A DNA stretch of 64,000 nt from Trametopsis cervina (lineage: Eukaryota > Basidiomycota > Agaricomycetes > Polyporales > Irpicaceae), in assembly GCA_022385755.1 (NCBI GenBank), contig MU278355.1, forward strand, positions 562,974 through 626,973. The letters are read 5' to 3'. Below, one piece after another: positions 41,160-51,692 of this stretch. A model generated the notes under the pieces. The model was not told the origin of the DNA. It worked only from the letters and a program-made list of their open reading frames with translations, and did not search any database. The position numbers and the translations under genes were made by a program. Numbering within the stretch: the stretch's first letter is position 1; each line of letters starts with the position of its first letter.

Positions 41160-43160
41160 ATGGGCAACTCTTCTTCTGCAGTGCGATCCCCTGCTGCCCC
41201 CGCTAGTGAATCCAAAGGGACTCGGCTCATATCCCGCAAGCGCTCCACCACTCTCCTGTCCGCTCTTACTCTAGGCTGTACCTCTGACTCCTCACTCTCC
41301 GAAGATACTGTTACACCAACCACCAGCTTGCTCGAAGCTGAAGAAAAGCATAGCTATGAGCTACCTCCACCTGTGTACGCTTCCACCTCGGATCTGCTCG
41401 AGGACGACAAAGCAAATGCGGCGTTTAAGGCGTTCATCAAAGAATATCCCGAATACCATCTCACTTGGACTCTGGATGCTCTAAGAAGAAGTGACTTCTC
41501 GCGACTGGACCGTACAGGGGAAACCTACGTCGACTACATGGGCGGATCTTTGTACCCGGATAGCCTGATACGGGTTCACACGGACTTCCTGCAACGGAAT
41601 GTGTTGGGTAACACACATTCAGTGAATAATTCGTGAGTACCTGGATATAATGATGGTCGCCGCGGACTATCATTATCAACCGATGAGTAACAACAAACTC
41701 ATTCTGTACCCGAACAGATCTCGACTATCAGCGACACACGCATCATCAGCAAGACAAGCTGTGCTATCATTTTTCAATGCGTCACCCGAGTACACCGTAA
41801 TCTTCACTGCGAACGCTTCTGCTGCGCTCAAACTCGTAGGCGAGAGTTATCCATTTACCGAAGGTGGATACTATGTCCTCGGCGCCGACTCCCACAACAG
41901 TGTCCATGGAATACGCCAATTTGCCACCAAACAAGGCGCGCAAGTTCACTACATTGAAGCGACCTCCGTTGGAGGGATGGACACAAACGAGGCTTTGGTA
42001 AGGTTTCATATTCGCGTGCGTTCCGTTTCATCTGCTCACACGAGTCACAGGCTGCGCTGGCGACCCGTCGTCCTTCTAAGGACTCCCCTCCTTCGTTGTT
42101 TGCGCTGACCGGACAATCGAATATCTCGAACACAAAGAACCCCCTCGTTCTGCTGAGGCATGCTGCTTCCCTTGGATATGACACTCTTCTTGATGCAGCT
42201 GCTCTCGCTCCGACGTCCGTGATTTCTCTCACAGACGTATCCGTGGACGCAATGGCAATCAGCTTCTACAAGATGTTTGGCTTCCCAACGGGCGTCGGTG
42301 CCTTGATAGCGAAGAAATCGTTTCTGGAAAAGCTCCAGCGTCCTTGGTTTGCTGGAGGTACGGTCGATGTCGTGCAAGCTCCAGGAACAATTCACACGCT
42401 TGCCCATGATTTGCATGAACAATTCGAGGTCAGTGCCCCTATGCCTCATGTCGTGCATGACCTTCTGTGGTGCATGGCAATCATCTGGCCACTGCTAACG
42501 GGTAGCGTAACCGTTTCAGGATGGTACTATCAACTATCTCAACCTGCCCGCCATCACCGATGGACTGCGCTTCCTCTCGGCATACCTTCCTTTCCTACCC
42601 CTCCGCCTCAATATTTTGTCACACTACATCATCCATTCCCTCAACGAGTTCCGGCATGAGGCTTCAGGCACTCCCGTAGTCCGAGTTTTATCCCGGATCC
42701 CGACCCGCCGATTGCGATACATTGGAGAACAAAGTGACACTGGCTCCGTCATCGCTCTAGTCTTTCTTTCTGTAAGTTCAAATTCATGTCCGCCGAGGGC
42801 GTTACTAAACAATTTGCTCCACAGTCAACTGGCGACATGCTCCCCTTATCCTTCGTTGAATATGCGGCGGCGGCACAGAATATATCCTTGCGCACGGGAT
42901 GCATGTGTAATCCAGGAGGTGCGGCGGCGCTTCTAGGCCTCCGGGCGGACATGGATTTGCTGTGCCCCGGCGTCACCATGAAACAATTTGAGGAGCATGT
43001 CGGTCACGAGTTGGGCGTTGTGCGAATTAGCCTTGGGCTAGCAACAAACTTTCAAGACGTGTTCAGGGTTCTACGGTTTGTCGGGGCGTTATCGCGAGAT
43101 AAGGACCTGCAGGCAATGTGGGACGCATGGAAGAACCGCGACCAAGACTTGCACACGTAA
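41160..43160 (+). CDS. molybdenum-cofactor-sulfurase-like PLP enzyme without MOSC domain
   Basis: Several exons encode a class-V aminotransferase-fold protein like the N-terminal half of Moco sulfurases, which take sulfur from cysteine. Visible blocks: EYHLTWTLDALRRSDF, GETYVDYMGGSLYPDSLI, NVLGNTHSVNNSSRLS (joined over an intron), YTVIFTANASAALKLVGES, LGADSHNSVHGIR and the PLP-lysine motif SFYKMFGFPTGVGALIAKKS. The loop ISLRTGCMCNPGG keeps the cysteine that carries the persulfide in plant and animal enzymes. The protein stops after about 470 residues with VRISLGLATNFQDVFRVLRF and a short tail; there is no C-terminal MOSC domain. The start MGNSSSA matches the N-myristoylation pattern (Gly2, Ser6) and is followed by a disordered arm of about 80 residues, suggesting membrane attachment. 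True Moco sulfurase activity is uncertain; it may be a related cysteine desulfurase. Confidence 0.85.
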
Positions 43161-44013
43161 ACATTCTGCTTTTATCTTTATTTCTCGCTCGGACTTGTTT
43201 CACGCCCACTTATGATTAATTCGGAAACCACTCCTCCAGACTCGCGCTCATTACCTATCTGTATGCTGTATTGGATCTAGACTTTTCGTGCTCGTAGCGT
43301 TGGATTGGACAATGTTGTATAAATAACCACCACTGTAACCCTGTATGTACTCCTCGGATACCCCAAAATGCATCTGCGACATCTTCGTTCTTTAACCGTG
43401 ATTCGAGTTACCTTCTCAAGCTAGTGGCGGTATCGATCTTCGAGGCGAGTTGGCGACGCACACCGGTAGTAGTAGGGCTCGCGAACCGCAACCATCATGG
43501 CATATAAACACCCATAACGCAACTCATGCAACACCAACATCCACTATCCGGTTCCAAACCCTTCCGAACATAGGCTGATCGCTGGGAGCTATGTGATATC
43601 AGAAATAACTGCAGTAAGATTCAGATCCTCAGATTCGAAGCGAGTACTGTGCCGCTAGTATGCGTTGAGCAATGTACTTACAAGTCACAATTCGCGTGGT
43701 GTCACAGGTCTCGTGATACGTACTGACGAGTGTAGTGTTCAGCCGCTCGAAGTTGTACAGATATATTACCCAGAGCATCAACAGCGAGCCCAATGTGCAT
43801 ACTTATACGATAACAGAGAAGAAACTAGCTATTGTGCCAAGTCCGTGTATGTGTCGTTGAGAATTGGTGATGAGACGTGAGGGGTCAGAGGTATTACAGC
43901 TATTGCAAAGAATTAGTACAGTCATAACGTAAGAGGGTTCGTAGAGAGTGTATCGAAACGAGGGTATGTTGATGAGTACATAGTACCGCATGCGCAGATC
44001 TAGCATGAAAATG
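43161..44013. other. convergent 3' flanks
   Basis: About 850 bases between two convergent genes. I see no gene or RNA in it. Confidence 0.45.
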
Positions 44014-45846
44014 TCACTTGTCCTGGCCAGGCAAATCAGTATCCGATCCAGAGGAAGGCTCTTCAGTGTGGTTCACAACGAATAGGGGACTCCGCGGTTC
44101 CTCGTATACAGGGGTGGCATCCGTACTTCTCCTACGCAACACGTCGGGTCGTACGGGGCGTTCGATCTCGATGGTCCCGCTGAAACTTTGTCTGGACCTC
44201 GGCGGTGGTCCTTTCCTCTCGAATGTCGGCGGGCCCCTTCCGTCCGTAACCACGGGGCTTCGCATCTCAAACGCAGGAGGAGGACTCTTCCCTTCAGACG
44301 ACCGCGGACGGCTTCGTCTCTCCACTGTGGGCGAATGGCGCCTGGATCGCGGTTTTTGTGCAAGGAACGTAATAGATCCATGACCTTCCGAACTAAGATC
44401 GTCGTCCGTGCCACTACCATAGCCTGACCATGCGGGACGGGCGGGGAAAGAGGATGGCGGAGGATTCTGCAAAGTGTTCGATGCCCCAGGGGTGGCTGGC
44501 CTGGATAACCCATGTAGATTCGACGAAGAGGGTGCAGCGGACGGGCCGGGTAAGATCGACGTCCCAGCAAAGAAGGGAGGAGTGGGAGTGCTGCTATGAC
44601 GAACGCTACTCAGTCGTTGGCTAGATGACTGTCCAGGCGTTCCCCCGTGGCCAGCGGAATGAGCATGCGAATGTGACTGGGAAGACCGAGCGTATAGGCT
44701 ACGCGGAGGCGATGACCCATGCGAATCTCTACTGCCCACAACTCCATACTGATATTGCTGCGGCTCTACTACGTAGCCTGGTGGAAGTCGTGGGAGGTTG
44801 TGCATGGAGGACTTCTCAGATACGAGTGAAGGAGGTAGGAACTTCCGCCGCCGCTTCCTGGAATAGCGACTCAATTGTAACTATGGACATTACGATGAAA
44901 TAGCGGTGGAGTACTCACCACAACCACCATATGAGAAACACAATCCCAATTAGGCCAAAAAAGCCTCCCAGCGCACCCCCTACGATAGCGCCGATGACGG
45001 ACGGAGAGGTAGGGGCAGGAGTTGCATTATTCCCAGGTGTGGGATTACCAGTAGGAACTGCTGGGATGACTATAGGCAGCGGGGCAAATGTGGAAGTGAT
45101 AGTACTAGTTTCGGTGACCACATGTCCATCTGGGAAGGTAGATATACTTTCGGTTGTGAAAACAGTGGGAGCTGGCGTTACGGTGGTCGTTATAAGTGAG
45201 ATAGAGGAGGAAGGGTCGGGCGAGGACATGGAGGAAGGGGTATCGCTGGTAATGACAGTTTGTCCGTTGTCTTGACTAGAACACGATGCAAAGAGTGTCT
45301 TGGTCGGTGATGCCTGGGTAATCTGGAAAACAATGACTATGGGGACCTGCTCCGTAGTGATAGCACCAGCTAAATCATATAAAATATCATTAGCGTGGTT
45401 CAAGCAAAGTACGAGGCTGCATGCAGAGAGGGACACGCGATATCCCCTCTGTGCCAGAAACTATAGGTGCGGTTTGAGGTTGTATGCTACTAGAAATATA
45501 CAACCATAATTGCTCATGACAGCAGGCGGGTTTGCCTTGTCCCGTCACAGCTGCTGGCACTATTATAGTAAATTGGCCTAATTCACGATTCCCGGGGTGC
45601 AGAGCAGAATTGAAAGAGAAGAGTCATCGCAGAATTGTACGTACTGTCAATAGTTGACACTGTAGTCACGTCCTTCTCCACACAACTGGTCCTCCCAGGG
45701 CCCAGGACCCTATCTGAGCACGACTGGGTCTCGATGGTAGTGACAGCTGGGGGTCTTGTCACGATAGTTTGAGTGACCGTAGTAAGAGTACTTGTGCTTG
45801 CAACGGTGGCAAATTGGGTACTTGTGGGCGTCGGATTGCAGGCCAT
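44014..45846 (-). CDS. mucin-like single-pass membrane protein
   Basis: The likely first visible exon begins MACNPTPTSTQFATVASTS and continues Thr/Ser-rich with a Cys pair (TQSCSDRVLGPGRTSCVEKD). A further exon holds EQVPIVIVFQITQASPTKTL and FASCSSQDNGQTV. Then comes a Ser/Thr/Pro stalk, one membrane helix (PSVIGAIVGGALGGFFGLIG followed by IVFLIWWLW) and a basic stop-transfer KRRRKFLPPSL. The cytosolic tail of about 280 residues is Ser/Pro/Arg-rich and ends in GSDTDLPGQDK. This is the layout of fungal cell-wall sensors of the Mid2/Wsc sort: O-glycosylated outside, disordered tail inside. No signal peptide is seen at this start, so a 5' exon may be missing or the helix may act as signal anchor. 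Function in wall sensing is inference. Confidence 0.7.
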
Positions 45847-46282
45847 TCAGAATGGTGCAGTACAATGCGTTACCACAGTGTACCCAGGATGGTAAAGGGG
45901 AACGATCGAGGACCTAAACGTTGGGGGCGGAACGTAGCTGTAGTGGTCTTGATTTTGGCGCCTCGTGCAGGAAAGCGAGCTAAATCGTCTCAGTGTTAGC
46001 GCATGTCGTTTGTGGAGGACTAGATGTTCCCGGAGTAGCCAACAGATTACCAGAGTAATTGCTAGGTTACCGACGCGAGAAACGGAGGGGGGATGGGAGA
46101 GCGTGGTGGACGGTCCACGTAAAAAGCAGAGATCATGCGCCCAAATTCGCATCTCCTGCGTGCCTGTCCGGCGTCTAACCTCATAACACGCTTTGTCTCT
46201 TACCAGCCACCACCTTGTCAAGTGGATCATAGCTGTCCAACGTCCTTGTCAACACGCCCACGGAGTCCGTTTGAGCACCGTG
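45847..46282. promoter_or_regulatory. shared upstream region of the mucin-like gene (-) and the CHY gene (+)
   Basis: About 440 bases between divergent starts. The minus-strand frame 46230-45847 ends in a stop that directly abuts the mucin-like ATG. It contains a hydrophobic run VGNLAITLVICWLL that could belong to a missing signal exon, but no clean splice was found. Confidence 0.35.
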
Positions 46283-47197
46283 ATGTGGTTAGTATGCTGT
46301 CTGCGGCTCCTCGGTCGATTGATCTGTATGACCTCGCTGGTACAACGTCCACGAAGGCAGATCATCGACTAGAGAAGTAGTCAATATCTGCGTCGTTTGC
46401 ATGCTATACCGACCTCGCCTCTTTTTCCAGCAAGCATATCTTGAACAGCCAAGTCTCGATACGAGCCCCATGCTGCAAGCAGTGGTATGACTGCGCCGAG
46501 TGCCACGCAGAGACGCAGGACCATCGGCTGAGGCGGACAACCGAGATGGCGTTCATGTGCAAGAAGTGCAAAAAAGCATTCCGTAAGGATATGACCATCT
46601 ACGAGGAGAGCGATGAGTACTGTCCTCATTGCGATAATCACTATGTGCGTGCCTCTCTCGTGTTACGACTGCCCAGTGCCGCGCCGTTTGGGTGCTGCAT
46701 CGACAGGACCCTGCCAGAGATCCGATCCCGCAGAACTTTCGGGACTGGCCGCTGTCGTTATTCTGTCAGCACTGTGGTCCGTCCTCTTCAATTGAGATAC
46801 CTCCCAGCAATGAACGTGCAGGTGACTTGGATGCGAACTACGGACGCCTCCCATGGGGCTATTCTCGTGGGGATGGGTGTGGGTGGTCGTATTTCAAGGG
46901 CGAAGAGGAGGTATTCCGCGCTCGCCGGCCTCGCAAGATTAATACGCCCTTAATTCTTCAGCGTATTAAATCTGACCACTTTATCATCCTCAGGTAATCG
47001 AAGCTAAGACACCGCAGGCTGTTCTGGGAGTGGAGGGAGATGATCCTCGTATAAACTCGCGGTGGGTGTGGCCTCGTTGTAACAAGCAGGAATCCATTTC
47101 ACTCATGCCCTCTCACAGTATGCTCAAAGATGAACGGGCCAAACAAGACCCGTCCAGGTCCATCTTCGCACAAGACGGGTCGGATCGGCTGGGATGA
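46283..47197 (+). CDS. small CHY-type zinc-finger protein (Hot13-related)
   Basis: Four exons (46283-46287, 46431-46644, 46994-47061, 47119-47197) join in frame to 121 residues. The CHY zinc finger fills the first 73: MCKHILNSQVSIRAPCCKQW, YDCAECHAETQDH, FMCKKCKKAFRKDM and DEYCPHCDNHY, with Cys/His pairs enough for three zinc ions. A short tail follows (VIEAKTPQAVLGVEGDDP; then RAKQDPSRSIFAQDGSDRLG). The CHY family includes yeast Hot13, which acts in the mitochondrial intermembrane space to keep Mia40 zinc-free, and the animal/plant RCHY1 ubiquitin ligases; no RING is present here. The first coding exon has only five bases (ATGTG) before a GTTAGT donor; it restores the MCKHIL start expected for homologues. 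The 349-base third intron is unusually long for this window. Confidence 0.82.
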
Positions 47198-48230
47198 GCG
47201 ATAGTCACTCCGTCTCGTCCTTCTTCCGACATACAGTGTTTGGCACTCTTCACGATGATGAGTTCATGTGAACCAAATTACGTCTAATGCATCTTCTTGG
47301 ATTTCCATGCAAGTTCATCGTGTCCCAAGACCCTGTCCAACTTACGCGCGTCCAAGGAAATGAAAGAGCGCTATCCCCCTCTATGCGGCGACTTCCCTGC
47401 GACGGCGCCCGTATGTGAGGTTCTTTGGTCTCTCAAACCCTATACTCTCGCCATCTCAATATAAAACAACCAAAGGAGGGCTGATGTGCCGGCGTCAGCG
47501 TGGGCTTACTGACTCTTCTGGTCTAAGGACCCCCACCCTCGTTTCCAGTTCAGTTCTAGGTTTCTCGTACAACTCGCGTCATCATGCTGCTGAATAATAC
47601 GTAGCATTAGGCGGTTCCGGCAGTACGTTTGGTTTTGACTTCCGTTCTGACTCAACCACTCTAATGTTAGGTCCGATGTTGTAGCCGGGGCATGGACGAA
47701 GGTCATGTTTGAGGCATACACGGAGCTTGACGGGTTCAGAACTATATCATCGACTCGGTCAGCTATTGTCGTCTCTGTCATATGCATTATCCAGGATTTT
47801 TGCTATTCGCTTGAATGGAGCGATCTGCATGTGAGTAATGTTATATTTGTACATCAGCAGACCCGACGGCTTGAATGGACACACTCTAGACTTTGGCGCG
47901 AACATTAGCTCTCGTCCGAAGCATTCGAGTTCGAGGACTTTCGAGGACGAGTACATCGGCGTTTTGCGGCTGTAATACGCAGTTGACGTAAGCCACCGGC
48001 AACGTGTGCGATCACACCTTCCGAAGTCTCGACAACGCGCCCGTGTGTGTCGGCCGCTTTATCCTGCATTACGAACTGAGGGCTAATACAACATTCGGTC
48101 GCACGGCGCAAACAGCGGCAATGGAATCAGCAGGTATAAAGGTATGCCACAACTCACTCTGTAGCGGCAGTTCCACACTCATCTACCACAGCTTGACTAC
48201 CCTCCGTTCGCAAAGTAGATCTCGACAGCA
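47198..48230. other. intergenic: upstream region of the first opsin-like gene
   Basis: About 1 kb. Minus-strand frames at 47506-47787 and 47905-48111 have no known motifs and I do not call them genes. The downstream end holds the opsin promoter. Confidence 0.4.
48135..48140 (+). promoter_or_regulatory. probable TATA box of opsin-like gene 1
   Basis: TATAAA, 91 bases before the ATG at 48231. Confidence 0.55.
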
Positions 48231-49217
48231 ATGGCCAACCACGCTCTCGACCTCAACCCACCCAATGCTGCCATTCACATTAGCACTCACGGCTCTGACT
48301 GGCTGTGGGCGGCCTTCTCCTTGATTACCCTCGTTCTTCTGGTTACAGCTGTGTTGGACTTTTCGGTAAGTTTCTTAGCCACACCTACTGCGATGCGTTG
48401 GCCGAACATGGTCCTGTAGCGTCCGCGTGGTACCCGGCTGTTCCACCAGTTGGCTTTGATCATTCTTTCTACTGCCAGTCTTGCCTACTTTTCGATGGCT
48501 TCTGACCTCGGTGCTACACCTATCGTAACTGAGTTCCGCGGTGACGGCGAGACGCGTCAAATCTGGGTGAGTGTCTTTGGGAACAAGCAGCAATGAGCAT
48601 TCTTAATGACCGCTATCATTTAGTATGTGAGGTACATCCAGTGGTTCATCACGTTGCCACTACTCCTCCTCTCGGTTCTCCTCACCACCGGTCTTTCCCT
48701 GTCCGACATCTTGACGACGTTGTTCATTGCCGACTTCCTCGTGGTGTCTGGTCTCGTGGGTGCACTTGTACAGAGTACGTACAAGTGGGGCTTCTTCACC
48801 TTTGGGGGCGCCGCTCTCTTCCATATCTGGTAAGGCTCTTTTGCTTGTAGCCGCAGACGTCGGGGACTGATTGATCTTGGTAGGTATGTCCTACTATGGC
48901 ACGGCCCTCGCACAACCTTCGCCGCCAACAATGCCTTCCGACGCGGATACCGTCTCTCGTCCTTCTTCCTCGCGTTCATGCTCCTCACCTACCCCATCTG
49001 TTGGGCTCTTTCTGAGGGTGCTAACGTCATCTCGCCTACCTCTGAGATGATCTGGTACGGCATCCTCGATGTCATCACTGGCCCCATCTTCCTCCTTTTC
49101 TTCCTCTTCCAACTCAACGCGGTTGATTACGCTGCATTTGGGTTCTCGTCAGGGAAGTGGACAGACACTGGCGCTGTTGCGCGACCCACGAAGGCTCAGG
49201 AGGCCGGAGATGCGTGA
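48231..49217 (+). CDS. opsin-related protein, HSP30/YRO2/MRH1 type, copy 1
   Basis: Four exons encode a seven-helix protein of the microbial-rhodopsin fold: SDWLWAAFSLITLVLLVTAV (helix A), LALIILSTASLAYFSMASDL (B), VRYIQWFITLPLLLLSVLLT (C), then FIADFLVVSGLVGALV (D), WGFFTFGGAALFHIWYVLLW (E), SFFLAFMLLTYPICWALSEG (F) and IWYGILDVITGPIFLLFFLF (G). By eye against bacteriorhodopsin, the retinal-binding lysine of helix G is Gly, the proton acceptor Asp85 is Gln and the donor Asp96 is Ser, while Arg82, Trp86 and Asp212 remain. It therefore cannot bind retinal through a Schiff base and belongs to the opsin-related plasma-membrane proteins induced by heat, solvent or weak-acid stress in yeasts. The mature tail is short. 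It is the upstream member of a tandem pair. Confidence 0.9.
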
Positions 49218-50324
49218 GACCACTTACAGTGGAACCCCGCGTGCATCACTAGTGGAGAGGCCGGGGTGGCTGTGACTGGGAAATGTATCAGAGATGTCTT
49301 CATGAATAGTTCCATGACTTGATGATCTTGACGAGTAGCTTAGTACTGTATCTGATCTCTTTAATAGCGCAGTTGTAATTAATCTGTACCACCTTCGTGT
49401 AACAATGATACCACTTTCCTTCAGATACATATCTGGCTTGTGGGGATGGCTTGATAGGGATTCACTGGTAATTGAGTCGTATTTCGCCTATGGGCACGGC
49501 AGAACTGACCGTGTAAAACTCACTTCTCGAAGTGCTTATCACAACAGCGGTATCGACATTACACATTTTTAAAAAAATGCGTGGAGCAGGTATACTACTC
49601 TGAGTTTACGTGGGTTGACTGAGCTCCCGAGGGTTCTAAAGGTGACAATACGCTCAAGATCACTGAGCGCATAGACCTGGGCCAGTGAGCGCCACAATGT
49701 AAGCGCTTTTCCTCTTTCAGTTGTACATATGATAGGCGCCTCTAACTGCGAGTGAATAGCGAGCAATCGCGCACTGGTTATGCTACTCAATGTACAACTT
49801 ACACTGACAAAATCCCTCGGGTACTCTCTAAGTGTGTTGAGGACGAGTATTGAGATGGAACCTCGTCGAAAGTGCTATTCTGAACCACCGGCCGACGATC
49901 TCGAACAGCCTCGGGTCAGACCGTGTCTTGTCGGAAACTTGGAATACACCAGTGAGCTGGATCCGGGGCTCATGATAGAACATCGGACATGGCTGACGCA
50001 ATGCTTTACAGAGCAATACCAAACCTCTGTTGCATTCTGAGAATTGGCGTACTCAAGAAGACGTACGGCCGACCGCGGCCGACGGACCCGTACGAGTCTG
50101 CGTCAGCCTCGAACGAGTGGTCTTCCTAGCAGTTTTACCTCGACACCTCTAGATCTCTCTAAGTATGTTCCGAAATGTTTATAGAACACCTTGGCCCGAC
50201 GTCATCGCTTCGATCCGCTGTATATAATTTGCGCAGCTAAGAGACACTGAAGATCAGTAGTACCCACTCCTCTACACCCTTCAACAGATCTACACTCTAT
50301 ACAGCTCACCTCAGCGCACGGGAA
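49218..50324. other. intergenic between the tandem opsin-like genes
   Basis: About 1.1 kb with no gene seen. It contains a palindromic GC-rich element at 50062-50094 and TATATAAT at about 50219-50226, about 100 bases before the second opsin start. Confidence 0.45.
50062..50094. repeat. palindromic CGTACGG/CCGTACG element with internal direct repeats
   Basis: CGTACGG (50062-50068) and CCGTACG (50088-50094) are perfect 7-base inverted arms. Between and overlapping them CGGCCGAC occurs twice, 10 bases apart (50066-50073 and 50076-50083), so several CGG triplets are arrayed as in binding sites of fungal Zn2Cys6 regulators. It sits about 230 bases upstream of the second opsin-like gene. Confidence 0.5.
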
Positions 50325-51346
50325 ATGTTCATCCCTGAAGTACTGTACAAACGTGACGGCAATGAGGCCTTGAACCTCAACCCACCCAACGCTCAAGAGC
50401 ATATCAGCACCCATGCTTCTGATTGGCTCTGGGCAGCGTTTTCTCTGGTAACACTTTGTCTTGTGATCATGACCACCTTTACCTTCCTGGTATGCATTAT
50501 TGCAGCATGCATCAAACATGAACCCTCTCTGACCTTGCATTTATCTGTGTAGAGGCCCCGGGGAAAGAGACTCTTCCACCAAATTGCCCTAATTGTCCTC
50601 CTTACCACTAGCATGTCATACTTCTCTATGGCATCTGACTTGGGTTCTACACCTGTCGTTACCGAATTCCGTGGACAAGGTCAGACCCGTCAGATCTGGG
50701 TAAGTCACAAAAGCATACTCATTCCGGCCGTATCGCTAACACTCCTCCAGTATGTGCGATATATCCAGTGGTTCATCACATTCCCTCTGCTCCTCCTCGA
50801 GCTCCTCCTGGCCACCGGCCTCTCTGTCTCCGACATCGTGGCCACGGCGTTTGTGGGCTGCTTCCTCGTGATCAACGGCTTGGTTGGCGCACTCGTCCCT
50901 AGCACATACAAATGGGGTTACTATGCATTTGGTGGTGCCGCGCTGCTCCATATTTGGTGCGAATCCTCGTTTCTTCGGTGTACAAAAGCTCTCTTACTGA
51001 CGGATATATCGACAGGTTTGTCCTTTTGTGGCAAGCGCCTCGCCGAACGTTCGCAGCTGGCGGCGTCCTCCGCAAGGGTTACATCTTTGCATCCGCCTAC
51101 CTCGCCTTCATGCTCATCACCTACCCTATCTGTTGGGCACTTTCTGAAGGCGCAAATGTCATCTCTCCTAGTTCTGAGATGATTTGGTACGGCATCCTGG
51201 ATATATTGGCAGGTCCTTTCTTCCTGTTCTTCTTCCTGTGGGAGCTACGCGGGGTCGACTATCACACCTTCGGCTTACATTCGGGCAAGTACACCGACCT
51301 CCACTCCAACCGCAACAGCCAGGAGAAGCCACCCGTAGCTGCGTGA
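50325..51346 (+). CDS. opsin-related protein, HSP30/YRO2/MRH1 type, copy 2
   Basis: Four exons with splice sites at the same protein positions as copy 1 (before RPRG, after RQIW and within HIW). The helices match copy 1 closely: LNLNPPNAQEHISTHASDWL, VRYIQWFITFPLLLLELLLA, WGYYAFGGAALLHIWFVLLW, AFMLITYPICWALSEGANVI, IWYGILDILAGPFFLFFFLW. The N-terminus is about 11 residues longer and the tail ends SNRNSQEKPPVAA. The lysine site is again Gly and the Asp85 site Gln, but the Asp96 site is Glu where copy 1 has Ser. The gene is clearly a tandem duplicate; whether the two copies differ in regulation or job is open. It converges on the saccharopine-dehydrogenase-like gene. Confidence 0.9.
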
Positions 51347-51692
51347 ATATGAAAGCAGGTTAACGACAGTGTTTATGCGATATACATGACCTTTTAATGC
51401 CCTTTCATGCCCCTTACGTTCACACTTACCTACCTATTCAACACCCTCACGCACATATCCACTTTAATTGTAACATCCAGTCTAATACCTGTATAATTGG
51501 TTTGTTGTATCTCACCAGCATTTAATGTAATGTTCAACATCTATACAACGTAGCACATGAGACATCCAAGCACAAGACCAGGAGAAAATGTAGTAGCAAT
51601 GTCCATCGTGACTGTAATCGTCAAACGCGATAATTGCGCAGACGCAGAAGCAGGGACCAGTAGCCTATGGCCAGCAAGCATGTAGCAGGGTA
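51347..51692. other. convergent 3' flanks
   Basis: About 350 A/T-rich bases between opsin copy 2 (+) and the reductase gene (-). No feature seen. Confidence 0.5.

Noticed and set aside
48231..51346. Light-driven proton pump or photoreceptor rhodopsins
   Set aside because: The Schiff-base lysine of helix G is Gly in both copies and the Asp85 site is Gln, so retinal-based function is not supported.
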